A DNA stretch of 64,000 nt from Henckelia pumila (Eukaryota; Streptophyta; Magnoliopsida; Lamiales; Gesneriaceae): positions 4,278,001 to 4,342,000 of the forward strand of contig NC_133121.1 in the NCBI RefSeq assembly GCF_033568475.1, written 5' to 3'. Position 1 is the stretch's first letter. Every line of letters begins with the position of its first letter. This document shows positions 46,593 to 60,824 of this stretch, piece by piece. The position numbers were made by a program, and so were the translations under genes. Below the pieces are notes generated by a model that saw only the letters and a program-made list of their open reading frames with translations, was not told where the DNA came from and ran no database searches.

Positions 46593-48442
46593 GATCAGCT
46601 TGCGTCGAATGAGATTTGATGCACCTAGATTGATGTCCTATCACTTCATAGGAAACGTGGAAGAAGAGGTTTTAACGTATGAATGGTGTGATATGACCTT
46701 TTTGAAGTTGAAGAATGGAGCCACCTGTTGAAAGAAAAGTGTCTCTTTATATATATGCAAATAAGTGGATTTAATTGGTGTGGTGGAATGCTTGTGAACG
46801 TTGATAACCATTCAAAGGATTGTTGATGAATCATCATTACTCATTAGAGCACGAAATGCATACTGCCAAATCCACTGTTAGGAACTTCATCTGGTTTCCT
46901 CTTTATGCAAGAAACAATGAGACAATTTGATGGTTTCATTTGGCAGCCACCGTGGTGCAGTGAATTTTGATGCTTTGAAAAGCCAAGTGAAAAGAGCTAC
47001 CTGAAGTAACTTCTTTGACAATTTTAACCACTTCTGCTATTCATTCTTTTTATTCAATGGCACCCAAGTACACCGACAAGCTTGGGCAGAAAATAGTTCT
47101 TGGCTGCATGAAACTTATTGAATTTTCTATATCATAACGGAAAATGAAGGGGGTGGATTCAACTAATCCTTGCAAATGGCAAGATTTTTAGATGTCCATT
47201 GATCTAAATGTCTGCCTGTGTAATGAAAAAGGAATCAGCTTTCCATGTTCCAAGTGGTTATGAAAGAAGTAAATGAGATCAAGGACTTCCTTAACTGGTA
47301 TGAACACTGGATGCAAGAAGACTTAGCATCAAGAAAATTTGGTGCAGAAGAATTTAACCGATGAATAATCATGATATTTATTTACACTTGAGCTATATCA
47401 CCTTTATGGCAGCATATAAGACATTGATGTGCAAGTTCATGATGATGGCGGCATAAAGTCGTGTGCTTGCATTTGGGGAAAGGCCTCTTGTATCAGGGAT
47501 TGCGAGGATGAAAGGAGATGGAGTTGCACAAGTGTAGCTGATACATGGAACAAACCATTATCGACTTGGTTCGACTAAAATTTGGACTAGTGTGTTGAAG
47601 GAGAACAGAAAAGTATCCATGGATTACATTGGTGAAGGGTGAGTGCGTTGATGGCTTTTTAGAAATTTTTGGGATTCACTAATCCAATCTCTGTTTGAAA
47701 CACATCAATCATATTTATTTGATTTCTATGATTTGGATAAAGAGCATTCATGTTAGCCGATTCTGCACGAGCATTATCGAGACTCGAGTATTTTGTGGAG
47801 TTTGAAATTAGTAAATTGTTCTCTTAAACATAAAGAAGAAAATCAATCGAACAAAAATAGCAAATTCGTGGCAGTGCTATGTACATCGTGAAACAACTTT
47901 TAGTGGTTCCAGAAAGGACAATAATAAAAAAAGACTATTTCTTTTATTTAGCTTGCTATGTAGGATCGCCAAAAGTAATTCTAAACGTAACTCTTAAAAT
48001 TAGAGGCAAATGACCAATAATCAAATAAAGACCAAACCCAAAATTTAATTTTAGAAAACCCATTTATTACAAACAAAATCAAAAGAAAAAGGTACTACAG
48101 GAAGAGAGTGGGGGGGGGAACTATTACAGCACTACAATCGAGTACCATTTCAAATTGAGGTTTGGTTTGTCACTCGACGGGATTCTTTATTAAACTAAAT
48201 CTTTTACAAGACCTAGGCCAACTGCCAGATTATATAACAGGCTTTTTTTCAAAAGAAAATGCCCTATTTTTAATGCCCCTTTCCCCCGTTTTTTGACGGG
48301 GCAACCATCAGAAGGGACGTAAAGAATGAACTAGATCTCCAAGTGACAAAATGAAACGACTCAATCTCGAAGATAATGCGTGCCTGATGTTTTCCATGTA
48401 AGCCGCCAACTCAATTATTTCTGCAGATCAAGGTGCCAATGA
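46593..48442. other. Intergenic region between convergent genes
   Basis: No gene with convincing family features. A short open stretch at 47258-47360 (VMKEVNEIKDFLNWYEHW) is not recognised. The right end should hold the 3' UTR of the ABC1 kinase. Confidence 0.35.
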
Positions 48443-51400
48443 TTATGCATTTTCTTCCCGATGCCAAGCAAGTTGAATAATAAGCATAGGCTGAGTAAGA
48501 CCGCAAATTTGCTTACCTAGAAGTAACCTCAGTTGCATATATTTGACAGCTGTCTTAAATCTGTAAACAAGAAACGCAGATCCTGCAAATTGTACATTAA
48601 TATCATGAGCACAGGTGACAGGACATCCAAACACATTCAATATTCTTTTCCAAAAATGTTTAAAACAAAGTCCAAATTCGGAAGGAAATCTCGCAAAGGA
48701 AGACGGCTTCAATCATATCCGAGATAAGAGGATATCGGTTTAGTGGTTTAAACTATGTTGATATGTGATATTTTAATAATACACCAGATCACAACTGGAT
48801 CCCAGGGCACTAAGGCAGCGCTTGTAAGCGAGACTCGAGTAAATATTCTCTGATGGAAGTTACTATACACTCATCCACATATTGGAACATGGTCATCCAT
48901 CCAGGAGAATTATTTTGCCCACTTAAACGTGGTTAGTTCCTTTCCACGACCAACATGAAAAGTACAACCAATTATCACAGGAGTGTATTCATTTCCGAAA
49001 AAAGGTCCTTATTCACTTTGTTCGAGCATTCTATATCTTACAAGAAAGTAGAAAGGATTTTTCACCTGTTACAGAACTAGCATCTTGAGAGAGGCCACAT
49101 ATCGCAAATTTAGCATAAGCCAGTAATCGTATCCTTTGAGGAGCACCCAACTTGCTGACCAAAGACCTTAGTAGGCCGCTGAATATGAGGGGATAATCAA
49201 GTAAACTATAAAAAGCGCCAAACCAAACCTCAATTCCTTGTAATGTGAATTGAAGAAACAGGATTATCCTTACTCAGTTCGCAAGATGGCAAGGAAGTGA
49301 GGAGGTAATGACTCCATGAAGGAAGAAATGTCCTCCATTTTTAGAGACTTCAGCTCCTGCTTTAAATTTTTTCTCTCTTCAGGTGGCATTTGACTTCCAA
49401 GTGAAGATTTACTTTCGATCATTATCAACAAAAATCATAATTAGTTACACACTCAAAACGACATCATCAATATTTCAGTACTATTCATTTATACTGCTTA
49501 CAGGTCTCGAAGTATCCTGATTTAAATCTTCAAACTGTAAAAATTATTGGGGTGATTGTTCACATCCTAACCTACCAAAAGAGAATGTCAGTATTGTTCT
49601 ACCTTGTGTTCTCTGACCAAACCAATTTCAAAGAGATGTTAGAACCCAATTCAAATAGGTAGGAGAGATGCTGGGCTGCTGGCCATGTTTAATCGCATTG
49701 CTAATTGAGCTGGTAAGTTATTTCAAATGAATACTCGGATAGTTCTACAGCCATCCACTTATGATATTCAATTGCTGGAAATGAATTCACAAATTCTTTA
49801 ATCACCAATATTCTCTGTTTCCCTTAACTCGATTCTTCTCAATAAAATTGAAATAATTCTTTTCGGAGTGGTTGATCTCAAAAAACTTACAGGGATACAG
49901 AATCTTGAACTTAACATTACAGGAATCAAGCAATCAATCCTGTGTTGCTCTATGTGGTGCTTTCCAAAGGCAACCAGTTCTCTCCCGATTTAGAGAATGG
50001 ATGCAGCTCTGCCCTTGCTTGTTCCTTATTTTCGAAATAAAAAATATAGGGAATACTAAGGCCAGCATACACAAACTAATCTAAAACATTTTTCTGGATT
50101 AATAAAATTGGTCCATAACAATATACAGGCAGAGGAAAATTGAGTCATGCAGGTCTCTAGGAGGGTGTTTTTGACACGTTTGCTATCACAAATAATTCGG
50201 AAAGGAATTTTTTTTCAGAGAAAAAAATTGAGCCCAAGAGATTCATTCTTCTTGCATTCATAAAATGTAATGACCAGATAGATTGGCCAAGCTAAAAACA
50301 ACTACCTGTCAATGGTTCTTCCAGTAAATATGACAGGAAAGTATCTTGAGAACTTCCCAACACCAAAGGCATCACCCAGCTGCAATATTGCTTGTGAGTC
50401 CATTAAAATTAAAGCCTCCCAAAGTTTGCAATAGTTCTGTCTGAATTCTTCAGCCAATGACTTGTAGATCCCATGATCCAGAATGACTTAATTCATTTAT
50501 AAAAGCAAATAAAAACTTATCCAGTTAAAAATGAATGGTAACAAGAAGTGTCTAGAACATACCTAATGAAAAGCCATTGGGTCCATGTGGAGAAACTAAT
50601 ATGTTCCCAGGATGTGGGTCTCCATGAAGGAAACCATGGACAAATATCATCTCAGCAAACACTTCCACCAGGGCTTTTGCAACCTATATACAAGCAAAAA
50701 GAAAATAGAACGGAGAAATGTAAAATGAGGGCAAAGCTTCAAAACCATACATTGAAGCCATTAAGTTTATATACAATTCATGCATCGGCTAAATTTCCAG
50801 ATACTGAAAGCTTCAAAAACTTTTTGCATGGGAAGAAATCACATATGTACCCTATTGCAATCAGAATAGCATAAATCATAAATGATGACATCACAAGACA
50901 CAATATGTACTAATTTGCCAGCGTGCAAACCTCAAGAGGACTAATTCCTGTTTGCTTCAAAAATTCCAAGTCATCAACCTGAAAACTAAGGACTTTCAGT
51001 TAGTGTGAATGTAAGTCAAAGTTAAAAAATCAAATCACATTTTAAATGTATGTCAAACAGTCAAAAATATCAACATATTAACAAAAAATCACCTAATAAC
51101 AATGATATCAACCATTTCAATCACTTATTGGAGAATCCATTTTTATCGGATTTCACCTAGATTAACAAACGCCAACCAACAGAAACTTACCGCTCTCCCC
51201 AACTAATAATTAAAGTAAAAATGATAACGCACAGAAATTTTAAATTAATGATTGATCGTGCGAGGCACAAGCAATCATCAATCTCACATAAGAACTATGA
51301 CAGAAGAGAAATTGCAATACTAATATTGCAGGCATATAAATGGAAACAAAGAGTTAAAACATACAAAGAACAAAAAAATAATGAAAATTGGCCATCTCCA

Positions 51401-54400
51401 CAGATACACGAGTATGATTTGGTGACTGGTCATATACAATCAGCCAACAGTGCTACAATTAAGAAAATTGAGTGAACTCTGCTTTACAATCTGAAACTTT
51501 CGCAAGGGTTTGAAGAAGAACAGTTGATGGACTTATAAGAGAAACACACTTCACAGGTTTGTAGTCCCAATAAAGCACTGTCAATCGCACCTTTTGTCCT
51601 GTGCAAAACTGCATAGTCAGAACCTGGCTGCTTGTATAATCCTGGAGATATTATCATGACAATTAGCTAAAGACAGGCAAAAAACAGTATTTCAATAGTG
51701 AGAAACAAAAAATGCTGAAGAAACAACTATGTAACTAGACCAATGTGGAATAAAAGATTTAACCTACCCAATAAACACAAGGAATCTTGACCATGCTGTT
51801 GTTTTTGAAGTTTTTCGCCGCCCTTTCCGAGTTTTTAGCCTCTTGAATGAAATCTACATGGAAATAAGAAATAAAATCAACTGAAGCAAGTTCATTCTTC
51901 TTTTTGCTTTGACTTAGAGCAACATATGTCATGAATATATAATAGTGAAAAATTCATCCCAAATATTTACAAATGAAAATGCGATTGAAACATACAGAAG
52001 GCATTGCTATTTGCAGACAATAAAGCTTGGTTAACAACAAACTAAGACAGCCTGAAGTCGCTCATGTATGAAGTAGCAAGCATAAATGACCGGGGTAAGA
52101 TAAATATTAAATTAATGGCAAATGACCCGTTGAAAAATAACTGTATATATGCTAGCAGCTAGTAGAAACAAATACAAAACTTCTCCAGTATGGAATACTT
52201 GTGTGCTTTCAGGTAAGGAAGAGTAAACTTCTGTTCTTTCTTCACTTTTATGTTCCAAAGAAAGATGATTTAAATATTCACCAACAAGAATAAGACTTGG
52301 TCTGTAAAAGACAGGCCTATGGCAGCTAACTGGCCAAATAATATACCGCTCGTGAACCCTTCAGCCTGTATGATGCTATCACATGAAGAAAAATTATTTG
52401 CCACCAAAGATATCGCAGAAGGAAAACTCCACCATACGCAAAACACATTATATCTGATGAAAAAGAAAGCAAGAAAATGATTTCAACAATTGAGTTGGTC
52501 AATGCCACAAATACACCTACCTCAGCAAATAACAGTAACTTCATTCACGTCTTTGAAGGAAACTGGAAGCATTTAAGAATTTTCAATAAATTATACAGAG
52601 AAATAGACCAAAATTTTACTGCATACATTATAAATATTAATCAAGATAGCTGGTCGGTAAAACAATCAGGGTCAATTCAAACTAAATGGATTTAAAACTG
52701 TCAAAAGGAAATTTATTTATATGTTTTCAGTACACAGCATTACTGTCTAAATGAAAGAGGGACAAAAACAAGGAATCATTTGATGTTTCAGACAGCTTCT
52801 TGAGACTATCAATGCAAGCTACAAAATCATATCAGCGGTGTATAACTGCAACCATGTCGATACAACTCACCAAGTTCAAAAGCAATATTCATAGCGAATT
52901 CTGAAACCATCCAATGAAACCTGTAATCTGGATAAAGCTGGAGAGAGAAGCAACAGACAGCTTAACAGGTAAGCAGTATGGGTGTCTTGACAGTATATTT
53001 ATCGTTCATACACTCGAAGGAAACACAAAAATTTCACATGCAATAAAATTTTACAAATTCAGACAAAATAGGACCAAATGAGCCATTTAAATCTCACCCA
53101 TGCAACTGATCTTGAGAGGAAATCCATGGTAGCAAGGTCAAATTTCATCAGATATTGTAGTCCTGGATATTGGACCTGTGATTTAGAAAATATCACAAAA
53201 AACAAAGCAGGCTTTAACTAATCTCAAGTTTCCTTTTGCACTAGAACGACAGAATTGTTTGTTTTTTGGTCAACATTTGATTACATATGGTCCACATTAC
53301 TTGTTTAAAGAGTGCTGTAAGCCAACAAAAAAAGCTGGTTCGATGTTCCAAAAACAATTAAGGTTTTGATTCGCAAAAAGAGAAAGTTGATATTTGAATT
53401 CAAACAAAAACTCTAATGATGTACATGGGAATTGGGATCGATTTAAAGTATACCAAAGAATATATATATATATATATAGAAGAAATTAAGTGCCCTCAAG
53501 TGGCATTAGAACTATATTTGTTTTAAATCAAGCTGTCACCACAAAATCCACCAAAATCAGAGGAAAATAAAATTTCCTCGCAGCAAGCCATTTTCCTTAT
53601 TTTCAAATCATGGAAGAAAATTGCAGAGGGAAACAACACAAGTATAATAATGTTTCAAGGTATTGTAGTACATTATGGTAAAGAAAAAATAAAAACTTGG
53701 AACCAGGATAATTCAATGGGCAAACCTTGACTGCCACTTCTTGCAAATCTTTCAGAACGGCACGGTGAACTTGAGCAATTGAAGCAGCAGCAACTGGTTG
53801 CTCGTCGAATGAGCAGAATCTAAAATTCAAGCATCAAATAGCCAACAGGTTCAGATTCTAAGAAGCTATATTTAATAGGAATTGATACTTACAGATAATG
53901 GAATCGAGGCACACTAAGAAAGTCTGAAGTGAGAATAAAACTATTCCAGAGATTTACGATAGTAAACAATAGTGTCTCAATCTTTTAAGTTTTATGCCAA
54001 ACTATTTAGAAAGCGGAGGCATGATGCCAAAGGCACACTTTGAGCGCTTTCAAATGCATCAATGAGTACTTGCAAGTTCCTGATGGCGTACACTCTTATT
54101 ATCTCTTCAAAAAAACCAACTTAGTGTTTGTAGGAGGATCAGGCAATTGGTAGTTATTCTAAGGAATATGAATCTTAATCATTTTTGGGTAATATCGGTG
54201 GTGGCAGTGGTACAGGCACTTGGTCGTGAAACTATGCTCAAGTACCATCTGCTTCCCATTCATTTATTATATTTATGTCTATGCCCAGACAGAAAAGAAG
54301 CCGAATGAATTCAAGCCAATGTGTCTAGAAATTTACGAGAAATCCCGAATCTACTGGTGGTTGTGCGAGGATCAAAGGAGACCTAGACGTATACTGTCGT

Positions 54401-56425
54401 GGCAACGCATTATTGCATAGCAAGGAACAATGAAACTCTCCTAGTTACACGACTCAAGTAAATCAAGTCAAGTACGCAAATGTTCAAACTCAGCAAGATA
54501 ATCCAGAAGCATGGAGTATGCTTCCATCCAATTCAATTGTAGTCGTTGACAAATTGAGGAAGACAGCATATTGAAAGCAAATGCCTCTCAAATTCATACC
54601 TTGACAATACATAGTGATGAAATATATAGTCGATATATTTTCAAACTTAAATAATCGGCATTTCTATCCGGTATTATATCTCTTGTCACGTGCAAGAATC
54701 CTCAGAACTTCGAGTAATGGGATTCGGATACTGAGTGACATTATCATTTATCACAGACGATTTTCAAATAATTCATGGGTGGAAACGGAAATAGGTCACT
54801 ACTCACTAGATGACAAAGACACGACAAACTTGATAACTGAAGCCTCTTTGGAAAGTCCTTAAAACTTGAAAATGTCTAAATTTGGACCGATAAATTAGAT
54901 AACGAAGAATTACCCGTAAATTAAGAAGTGAAATCAGTAATATATTGCTGCTTGAATGAGCAGGAAGCGTGTTGTTTTAATAAGAAAGTGATTCATGTAC
55001 TGTGTTAAAGGAGACTTAACATGTATCAACTTACATCTCTGATAAATCCTTCCCCAGACTCTGGATTATAACTTCTCTGATGGCATCGAAATTACAAGGA
55101 ACTGCCTGAAGCATAATACGGCATGATAGAACATGATTACATGAATTATAACCAATCCATTAGTTACATATATAGCACAGAAATTCACTCGACAAATAAT
55201 TCCAGGGAAGATGATACGCTAAAAACCTGATCTTGTAAAACCGAAAGAGTAGATGAGTATTCTTTTGGTACTTGACGCATGGCTGCAACAAACTGACCAG
55301 CTTTGACATAGAAACCTTTGTTGGTATCACATAATTTTAATATCTTACTTGCTGACCGTTGATGAATCTGCACAAGGTCAAATGGCATAAAACTGAATAA
55401 GAAGGATGGAGATGTGATAACATCGATAAATAGTATTCAAATAACCCCTCATACATAAACTTTGACTTCAAACCCAAGTATGTTTTTGAAAACATAAAAA
55501 TAATTATAGCCTCGATTTCACCAAATTATAGCTTCTAATTTTTATTGGAATAACCCGAGTACAAGGTTATTAGCATTCGGTGAAAAGGTGAAAAACTATG
55601 GGTATCAACCAGGTTGGGCCGCCTAATATTTAGTTCTCTCTCACTTAGCATGTAAAAATGTAAAGTAAAATTGCTGGAAATTCTTAACATGGCATCAAGT
55701 AATGAAATAATAAGAGGAGAAACATGTAGTAGATTATGAATTATGATTTACTGGCTCTTCACTTCAAGCTTCATTGTGAAACTTATCTGCAATGGCATTT
55801 CATCAATATCATCTCAAACCTACACCTTTTGGAACTGTAATGTCTTACAATAGAAAAGATATAGCATCATAGAAATAAAATTAGAAAAATTAATATGAAC
55901 CTTATAAATGGTAAAAATGTAACATCAATATTTACTCCCGTCTCAGACTTGAACATTGGTGGGGTTTAACAATACTAGCAAAGACCTCTAACTGAGGGAC
56001 CATAATTGCAGCGATAGGAGATAAATAAATAAACAATTGAACGAAGGAACGAATCATGAATGCCGAACCTCGGACAACACACGCCCGTACTCATCGGAAT
56101 TTGCGGGTATGCAGCACAGAGAAAGCTTGTAATCAACCATGCACGAAGCAATCTGCAAAACAATAAGAAAAAACAGTTCAGATATGCAAACGAGGTCGAA
56201 TAAAACCGGATAAACGAAGACGAAGAGCAGTAAGGGTACGGTGAAGATGGCGCGAGAAGAGCGAACGACGCCGTTTGAGAAGTTGGAGGGGAAATCGAGG
56301 GAGTGGGTGGCAGGAAGGGTCTGCGAATGGGCGGCGCTCTGGTAGATGAGAGAGGCGACACCAGATGCGGTTATGACGTATGCTGACGTCTTCACACAGA
56401 GCCTCAACGCTCCATGCTTCGCCAT
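48443..56425 (-). CDS. ABC1/UbiB-family atypical kinase, ADCK1-like, 15 exons
   Basis: Minus-strand exons: 56425-56240, 56152-56069, 55367-55227, 55105-55035, 53819-53726, 53175-53098, 52937-52871, 51853-51768, 51641-51591, 50978-50931, 50683-50563, 50486-50306, 49411-49274, 49178-49066 and 48582-48443. All join in phase to 532 residues, about the size of ADCK1. The start is the first ATG ([16 protein letters not shown]). Hallmarks are the KxGQ motif (KAGQ, 112-115), the alanine-rich loop AAASIAQVH (171-179), lysine K192 in [24 protein letters not shown] (322-329) and the metal-binding DHG (346-348). The family acts in mitochondria or plastids on quinone and lipid homeostasis. The N-terminal segment could be a targeting peptide or membrane anchor. 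The acceptor before the 49411 exon lacks a clear pyrimidine tract, so that junction is the least certain. Confidence 0.92.
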
Positions 56426-56692
56426 CTCAAGCGCACTGGACTGGGGGGCCAAGTGGCCCGAGCGCGACCCCAAGAAAGGAAATTAATTTCTTTATTTTTT
56501 AATTAATTATATATATTATATTATTAACCGTGTTTGGGAGAGCTCACGGTTTTTTTTAATAAAATTTTAAAATTTTGTTAACAAAAAGATGAGAAGTACT
56601 TCCTATAAGTTCTTTCAAACACAACCTATATATTGTTTCTCCCAATTGGATGTGGGGTGTATTCATCAATTAGGGTAGTGTTAGATCTGTTT

Positions 56693-57424
56693 GGTTTCAT
56701 GGATGTGATGTATGATAAATTAATAGAAGTGTGGTAAAAACATGATGAAATATGGATGAGCAATAGTGCAATACATAGATATTATTAATATGAATACTAT
56801 GTTGTTTTGTATGTTTTAATTTTGTAGGATTATTGTGTTTATTACTATAGAATCTCTTAATTGTCCTCTCAAATTTATACTGATCCTCCACTAATATCAT
56901 GGGTTGAAAGGTATTTTTTATCAAGCCCACATATAATGTTATATCGGGTCATGAGATGACATTGGATTAACAAAAAAATGAAAAAAACATGGGATGAGTA
57001 AATATTTGTGGATCATCCCATTTTTATCCAATGTACCATACAGTATACTGAAATTAATTATATATAGATAAATAGTATTAAGATATCATTTGGTATCATG
57101 AATGGGATGTACGATAGATGAATAAAAACATAATGAGATGTGGATAAGCAAGACATATATATGAATAATATGTTGTTTTGTATGTTTTTTATTTTGTATG
57201 ATTATTGTGTTTATTCTCTTAATTATCAATGTCAATTTCACACAATTTCACTTATATGACACTCATCATCCACTAATATCATGAGTTGAGAGGTATTTGT
57301 CATCAAGTCTACAGCTACTATCATATCGGGCCGTGAGATATCATTGGGTTAACAAAAAATGAGATAAACATGGAATGAGTAGAAATTTGAGTCTCATCCT
57401 ACTTTCATCTTATGTACCAAACGG
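56693..57424. mobile_element. Two tandem copies of a MITE-like element
   Basis: Copies at about 56693-57052 and 57092-57424 share their full length. Both begin TTTGGTTTCATG / TTTGGTATCATG and contain ATATGTTGTTTTGTATGTTT or a close variant, CCACTAATATCATG, and ATATCGGG. Both end near TATGTACCAAACGG or a variant. The start and end are inverted (TTTGGTA, TACCAAA). The divergence of roughly 20-25 percent by eye suggests an old tandem arrangement. Superfamily not clear. Confidence 0.6.
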
Positions 57425-58166
57425 TATTAAATTAATTTTATAGGATGTTGAATAATGATGGATAAGTAATCACATGTTTTATTTTGATGATTAATTTTGT
57501 GATTGATATTATGATTAACTGACGAATTACAATTTTGCCCTTTACTTATAATATAGAATCTTATTTTTAGTATGTATTTATAAAATTAAGATTGTGATTT
57601 TTATTGAAAAATGTACATTATTAATAATCCACATGTAAATTATTTTAATTCACCAAAATTATTGAGTATAAATATTATTTATTTTTTAAAATTAAAATTA
57701 ATAAATTCAGTTTAAAAAAAAGTTTTTTCATGAATAAGGATAAAATTCAATGAAATGTATTAATCATATCTTAAATTATTAGAATTTTTATTCATATTTT
57801 TATAATTTTTAAATGAATTTTTCATATATTAAATTCAAATAAAATATATAAATATATCTTCAAGTATTTGAAATTTATATTCATGTTTTATAATTTTATT
57901 TAAATGAGGTTTTCATATATTGTTTTTGGGAAGTAAATGATATTAATGTAATATTTTTTAATTAGAAACATAATTACTTAAAATAATTATTTATCCATCA
58001 TTTATTTGTGATAAATCATCAATGTTTAAATTTTAAATTAGCTAAGTAAGAATGAACTTTATGAGTTAATATGTGCTCTAAAAAATCAAGTAAACATGAT
58101 ATTGATAAGATTATTAATATAATCATATATTTATCATAGCAAGTAAACGCAATATAGATATACAAG
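57425..58166. other. AT-rich intergenic sequence
   Basis: Very AT-rich; nothing recognisable. Confidence 0.4.
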
Positions 58167-58691
58167 TAGAGCTGTCAAACAGGCCAACCTATTGCGAGGC
58201 GGGCGAGCCCACCAAAAACACACCTTTTGGCGGGTCGAGGGCAGGCCGGCCCACCATCTCGGCGGACTGGAAATTCTCAACCCAACCCAACCCAAAGTGG
58301 GTTGCGGGTTAGGCGGACAGACCCGCGGGTTGGCTCACTACAAATAAAAATAAATAAAAATCATTATAATTAATTATAATTTTTATTTCATAAATAAATA
58401 TTAATAGAAACATATTAATAAAAATTTTAATTATTAATTTCATACGTGTAAATTTTATATAAAGTAATTAATACAAAAAAAAATTCACAACTCTTATTAA
58501 AAAATACACATATCACAATAAAATAAAATAAAATAATAATCCTCCAGGCCCGCGGGCCAACAACCCGCGCGGGTAATGGGCCTAGGCGGGTTGGCCCACC
58601 TAGGCCCACTTTTAGTTGGGTTGAACAACCCACTTAAATTGTGTGGCGGAGCGGGCCGACCCTGCAGACCGAACCCAAATTGATGGCTCTG
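58167..58691. mobile_element. hAT-type non-autonomous element (525 bp)
   Basis: The ends TAGAGCTGTCAAAC and TTGATGGCTCTG are imperfect inverted repeats. Subterminal arrays of GGCGGGTTGGC / CAACCCGC words surround an AT-rich core. The 8-bp flanks TATACAAG (58159-58166) and TATACAAT (58692-58699) differ at one base. No transposase. Confidence 0.75.
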
Positions 58692-58849
58692 TATACAATA
58701 TGTCACATCAACGGGTAATTATTGTGTCATTCATGACTTTTGATCTCCTGAGCACTTGTGTGAACATCGGTTATTGTGTCATTCACATATTAGATGTATA
58801 AGATGACACATTAACTGATGCTCACGCATGTATCCATGAGATCGAGGGA

Positions 58850-58950
58850 TGACAACGGGACGTGTCTGGGGCGAGTTTTGCTAAACCTGAGCCCATCCCG
58901 TCCAATGAACCCGAGGGATCCAATCTGGGTTAAACCCGTTGGATCCGTAA
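58850..58950. mobile_element. Fragment of another hAT-like repeat
   Basis: GGGATGACAACGGGACGTGT followed by GGGCGAG and CCCATCCCGTCC words resembles the left end of the common GGGGATGNCAACGGG family. The right end is not visible. Confidence 0.4.
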
Positions 58951-59247
58951 AAAATAAAAAATAAATTTATTACATAAAACTTTTTACAAGTTTTAAAATT
59001 AACAAAAATCATTAAATTTAATTTCAATTTTATATTGATAATATTTAAGACAAAAAAATATTATCAAATGTTAAAATTTATGAACTTGCATTTAATTAAT
59101 AATTATTAACAAAAAAATTGATAATGATATATTTTCAGATTAAAGATATCATAATAAAATAAATTTATTTCAATCCAAAATATTATAAACTCAAATGATG
59201 GATAAAATATGTCACTACCCATTGGTCAAAGACTCAAAGTGGCATCA

Positions 59248-60715
59248 TGTAGTAACCCAGAACTCATTTTAAGATAATAATATGTTAAACTTGATTAAGA
59301 GTTGGTAATTAATCAATTTCGAAGTATTATTGGACTTCGAAAGAGAATATGGGCTTTTGACTTTGGGCCGGATCGGAAGCTCCGAACCCAGATCGGAAAC
59401 TCGATCCCAGCCACTTCGGAAGCTCAGCGGAAGCACCGAGATCGGAAGCTTCGATCCTGGAACGGAAGTTCCGATCTCCAGCTGCCAGCAATGCTCGATG
59501 ACTCAGCCGCGAGTTTTGACAAGTGTTGAACGTAGAGCAAATCGGAAGCTCCGATCGCCCGATCGGACGTTCTGATCCCGACGTGTCACACATGCACGCA
59601 GTGAGCTGGATCGGAAGCTCCGATCCTGAAATCGGAAGTTTCGATCCTGGCCGGGAATTTTGCCTATAAATAGGGCTCGTTCGATTTCATTTTGAAATAC
59701 GAATTTTTGAGTTTCTTTCTTCAGTTATATAGTGTGAGATATACACTTGAGGGCCCTATCGGTTATAATAAAGGTTCTGGAATAACCAATGTGTGGTTAT
59801 AATCATCCGGGACTAGCGACTCCAAAGGGCTAACTACGGACGAAGGTATGGTCCGAGAATCTATTTAAGTTTTGGGAGTACTTATTAGCTTAGTTAAGGC
59901 TTATAGAATTTATGTAGTGATACGGTGAACTTTTGAATATAGGCTTGGAACTTAGGATCTTACTTTACTTGAACTAGCCTAGAGGTACGTACACATTGAC
60001 TGAGATTGACAGCGAGTATACATGTTTATATGTTGCATTTATTTGGCATTATTATATGGCATGATATATGATTTACCGCTTTCTATATTCATATGTCATG
60101 CGCATATACACGTTGAGCCTATACCTTGTTATACCTGACTATAGAGCCGCTCAGCTCTATACTCGATAGTTTGTCACTGAGAGTACCGCGACGGCGGGGG
60201 CATTTATGTCTGTCTACTATGGTGTACTAGACGAGTGTGGTTGCACCCAGAGGTTGATCCGTGCGGTGGCAGCACTCATGTGGCGCCGGTTCTGAGCATG
60301 ATTTTTCAGATGACCCTGTACCAGTCATCATGTTGCATGCATTATATACATATGTTTACTCATGTCTATGTACTGGGCGTTAGCGCTCACGTCCTAGTTG
60401 TTATCTTGGACACCCTATTCCATGGGGCAGGTCGCAGGATGGACGGAGCTGGTAGTTCAAGGCAGGACTAGGGAGCAGGAGCCTTGAGGATTTTATTATA
60501 CAGCAGGATTCGATATAGCTGTATAATGTTTACTGTTTAAGGTTTTTATTTGGTTATATCACTACAGATTTAAGCCTGAATTATGTTACTAAGCTGATAT
60601 ATATTTTATGGTTTTGTTTTCGCATGTTTTACTCTGTAAAGTTATTTTGCTGTATTAAGTTTAATGCATGCTATTAGTTGCCAGTTAGTAGGTGATACCA
60701 TGCAGGGTCACTACA
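59248..60715 (+). repeat. 5' LTR of the Tekay-like element
   Basis: 1,468 bp from TGTAGTAACCC to GGGTCACTACA. Upstream of its TATA box (CTATAAATAG at about 59664-59673) lies an array of GATCGGAAGCTCCGATC-type words (about 59370-59660). The 3' part (about 60050-60715) is ordinary LTR sequence with no ORF of its own. Confidence 0.8.
59370..59660. repeat. Array of near-palindromic ATCGGAAGCTCCGAT words in the Tekay-like LTR
   Basis: At least eight copies or variants of ATCGGAAGCTCCGAT occur in both orientations, ending just before the TATA box. The array is placed like the palindrome cluster in the unrelated Athila-like LTR. Confidence 0.75.
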
Positions 60716-60719
60716 TTTT

Positions 60720-60731
60720 TGGTATCAGAGC
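60720..60731 (+). promoter_or_regulatory. Met-tRNA primer binding site of the Tekay-like element
   Basis: TGGTATCAGAGC lies four bases after the LTR end ACTACA and is complementary to initiator Met-tRNA. Confidence 0.9.
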
Positions 60732-60824
60732 ATGCTTAGATTTTGGGATTAGTACTTTGGTTTTAGTTTAGTCTTGAGTAATTCTTGCGCATTTGGGATT
60801 TTAATGTGCAATTTTTTTCAGGAT

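Noticed and set aside
59302-59593. Several small ORFs on both strands
   Set aside because: They are produced by the GATCGGAAGC word array in the Tekay-like LTR.
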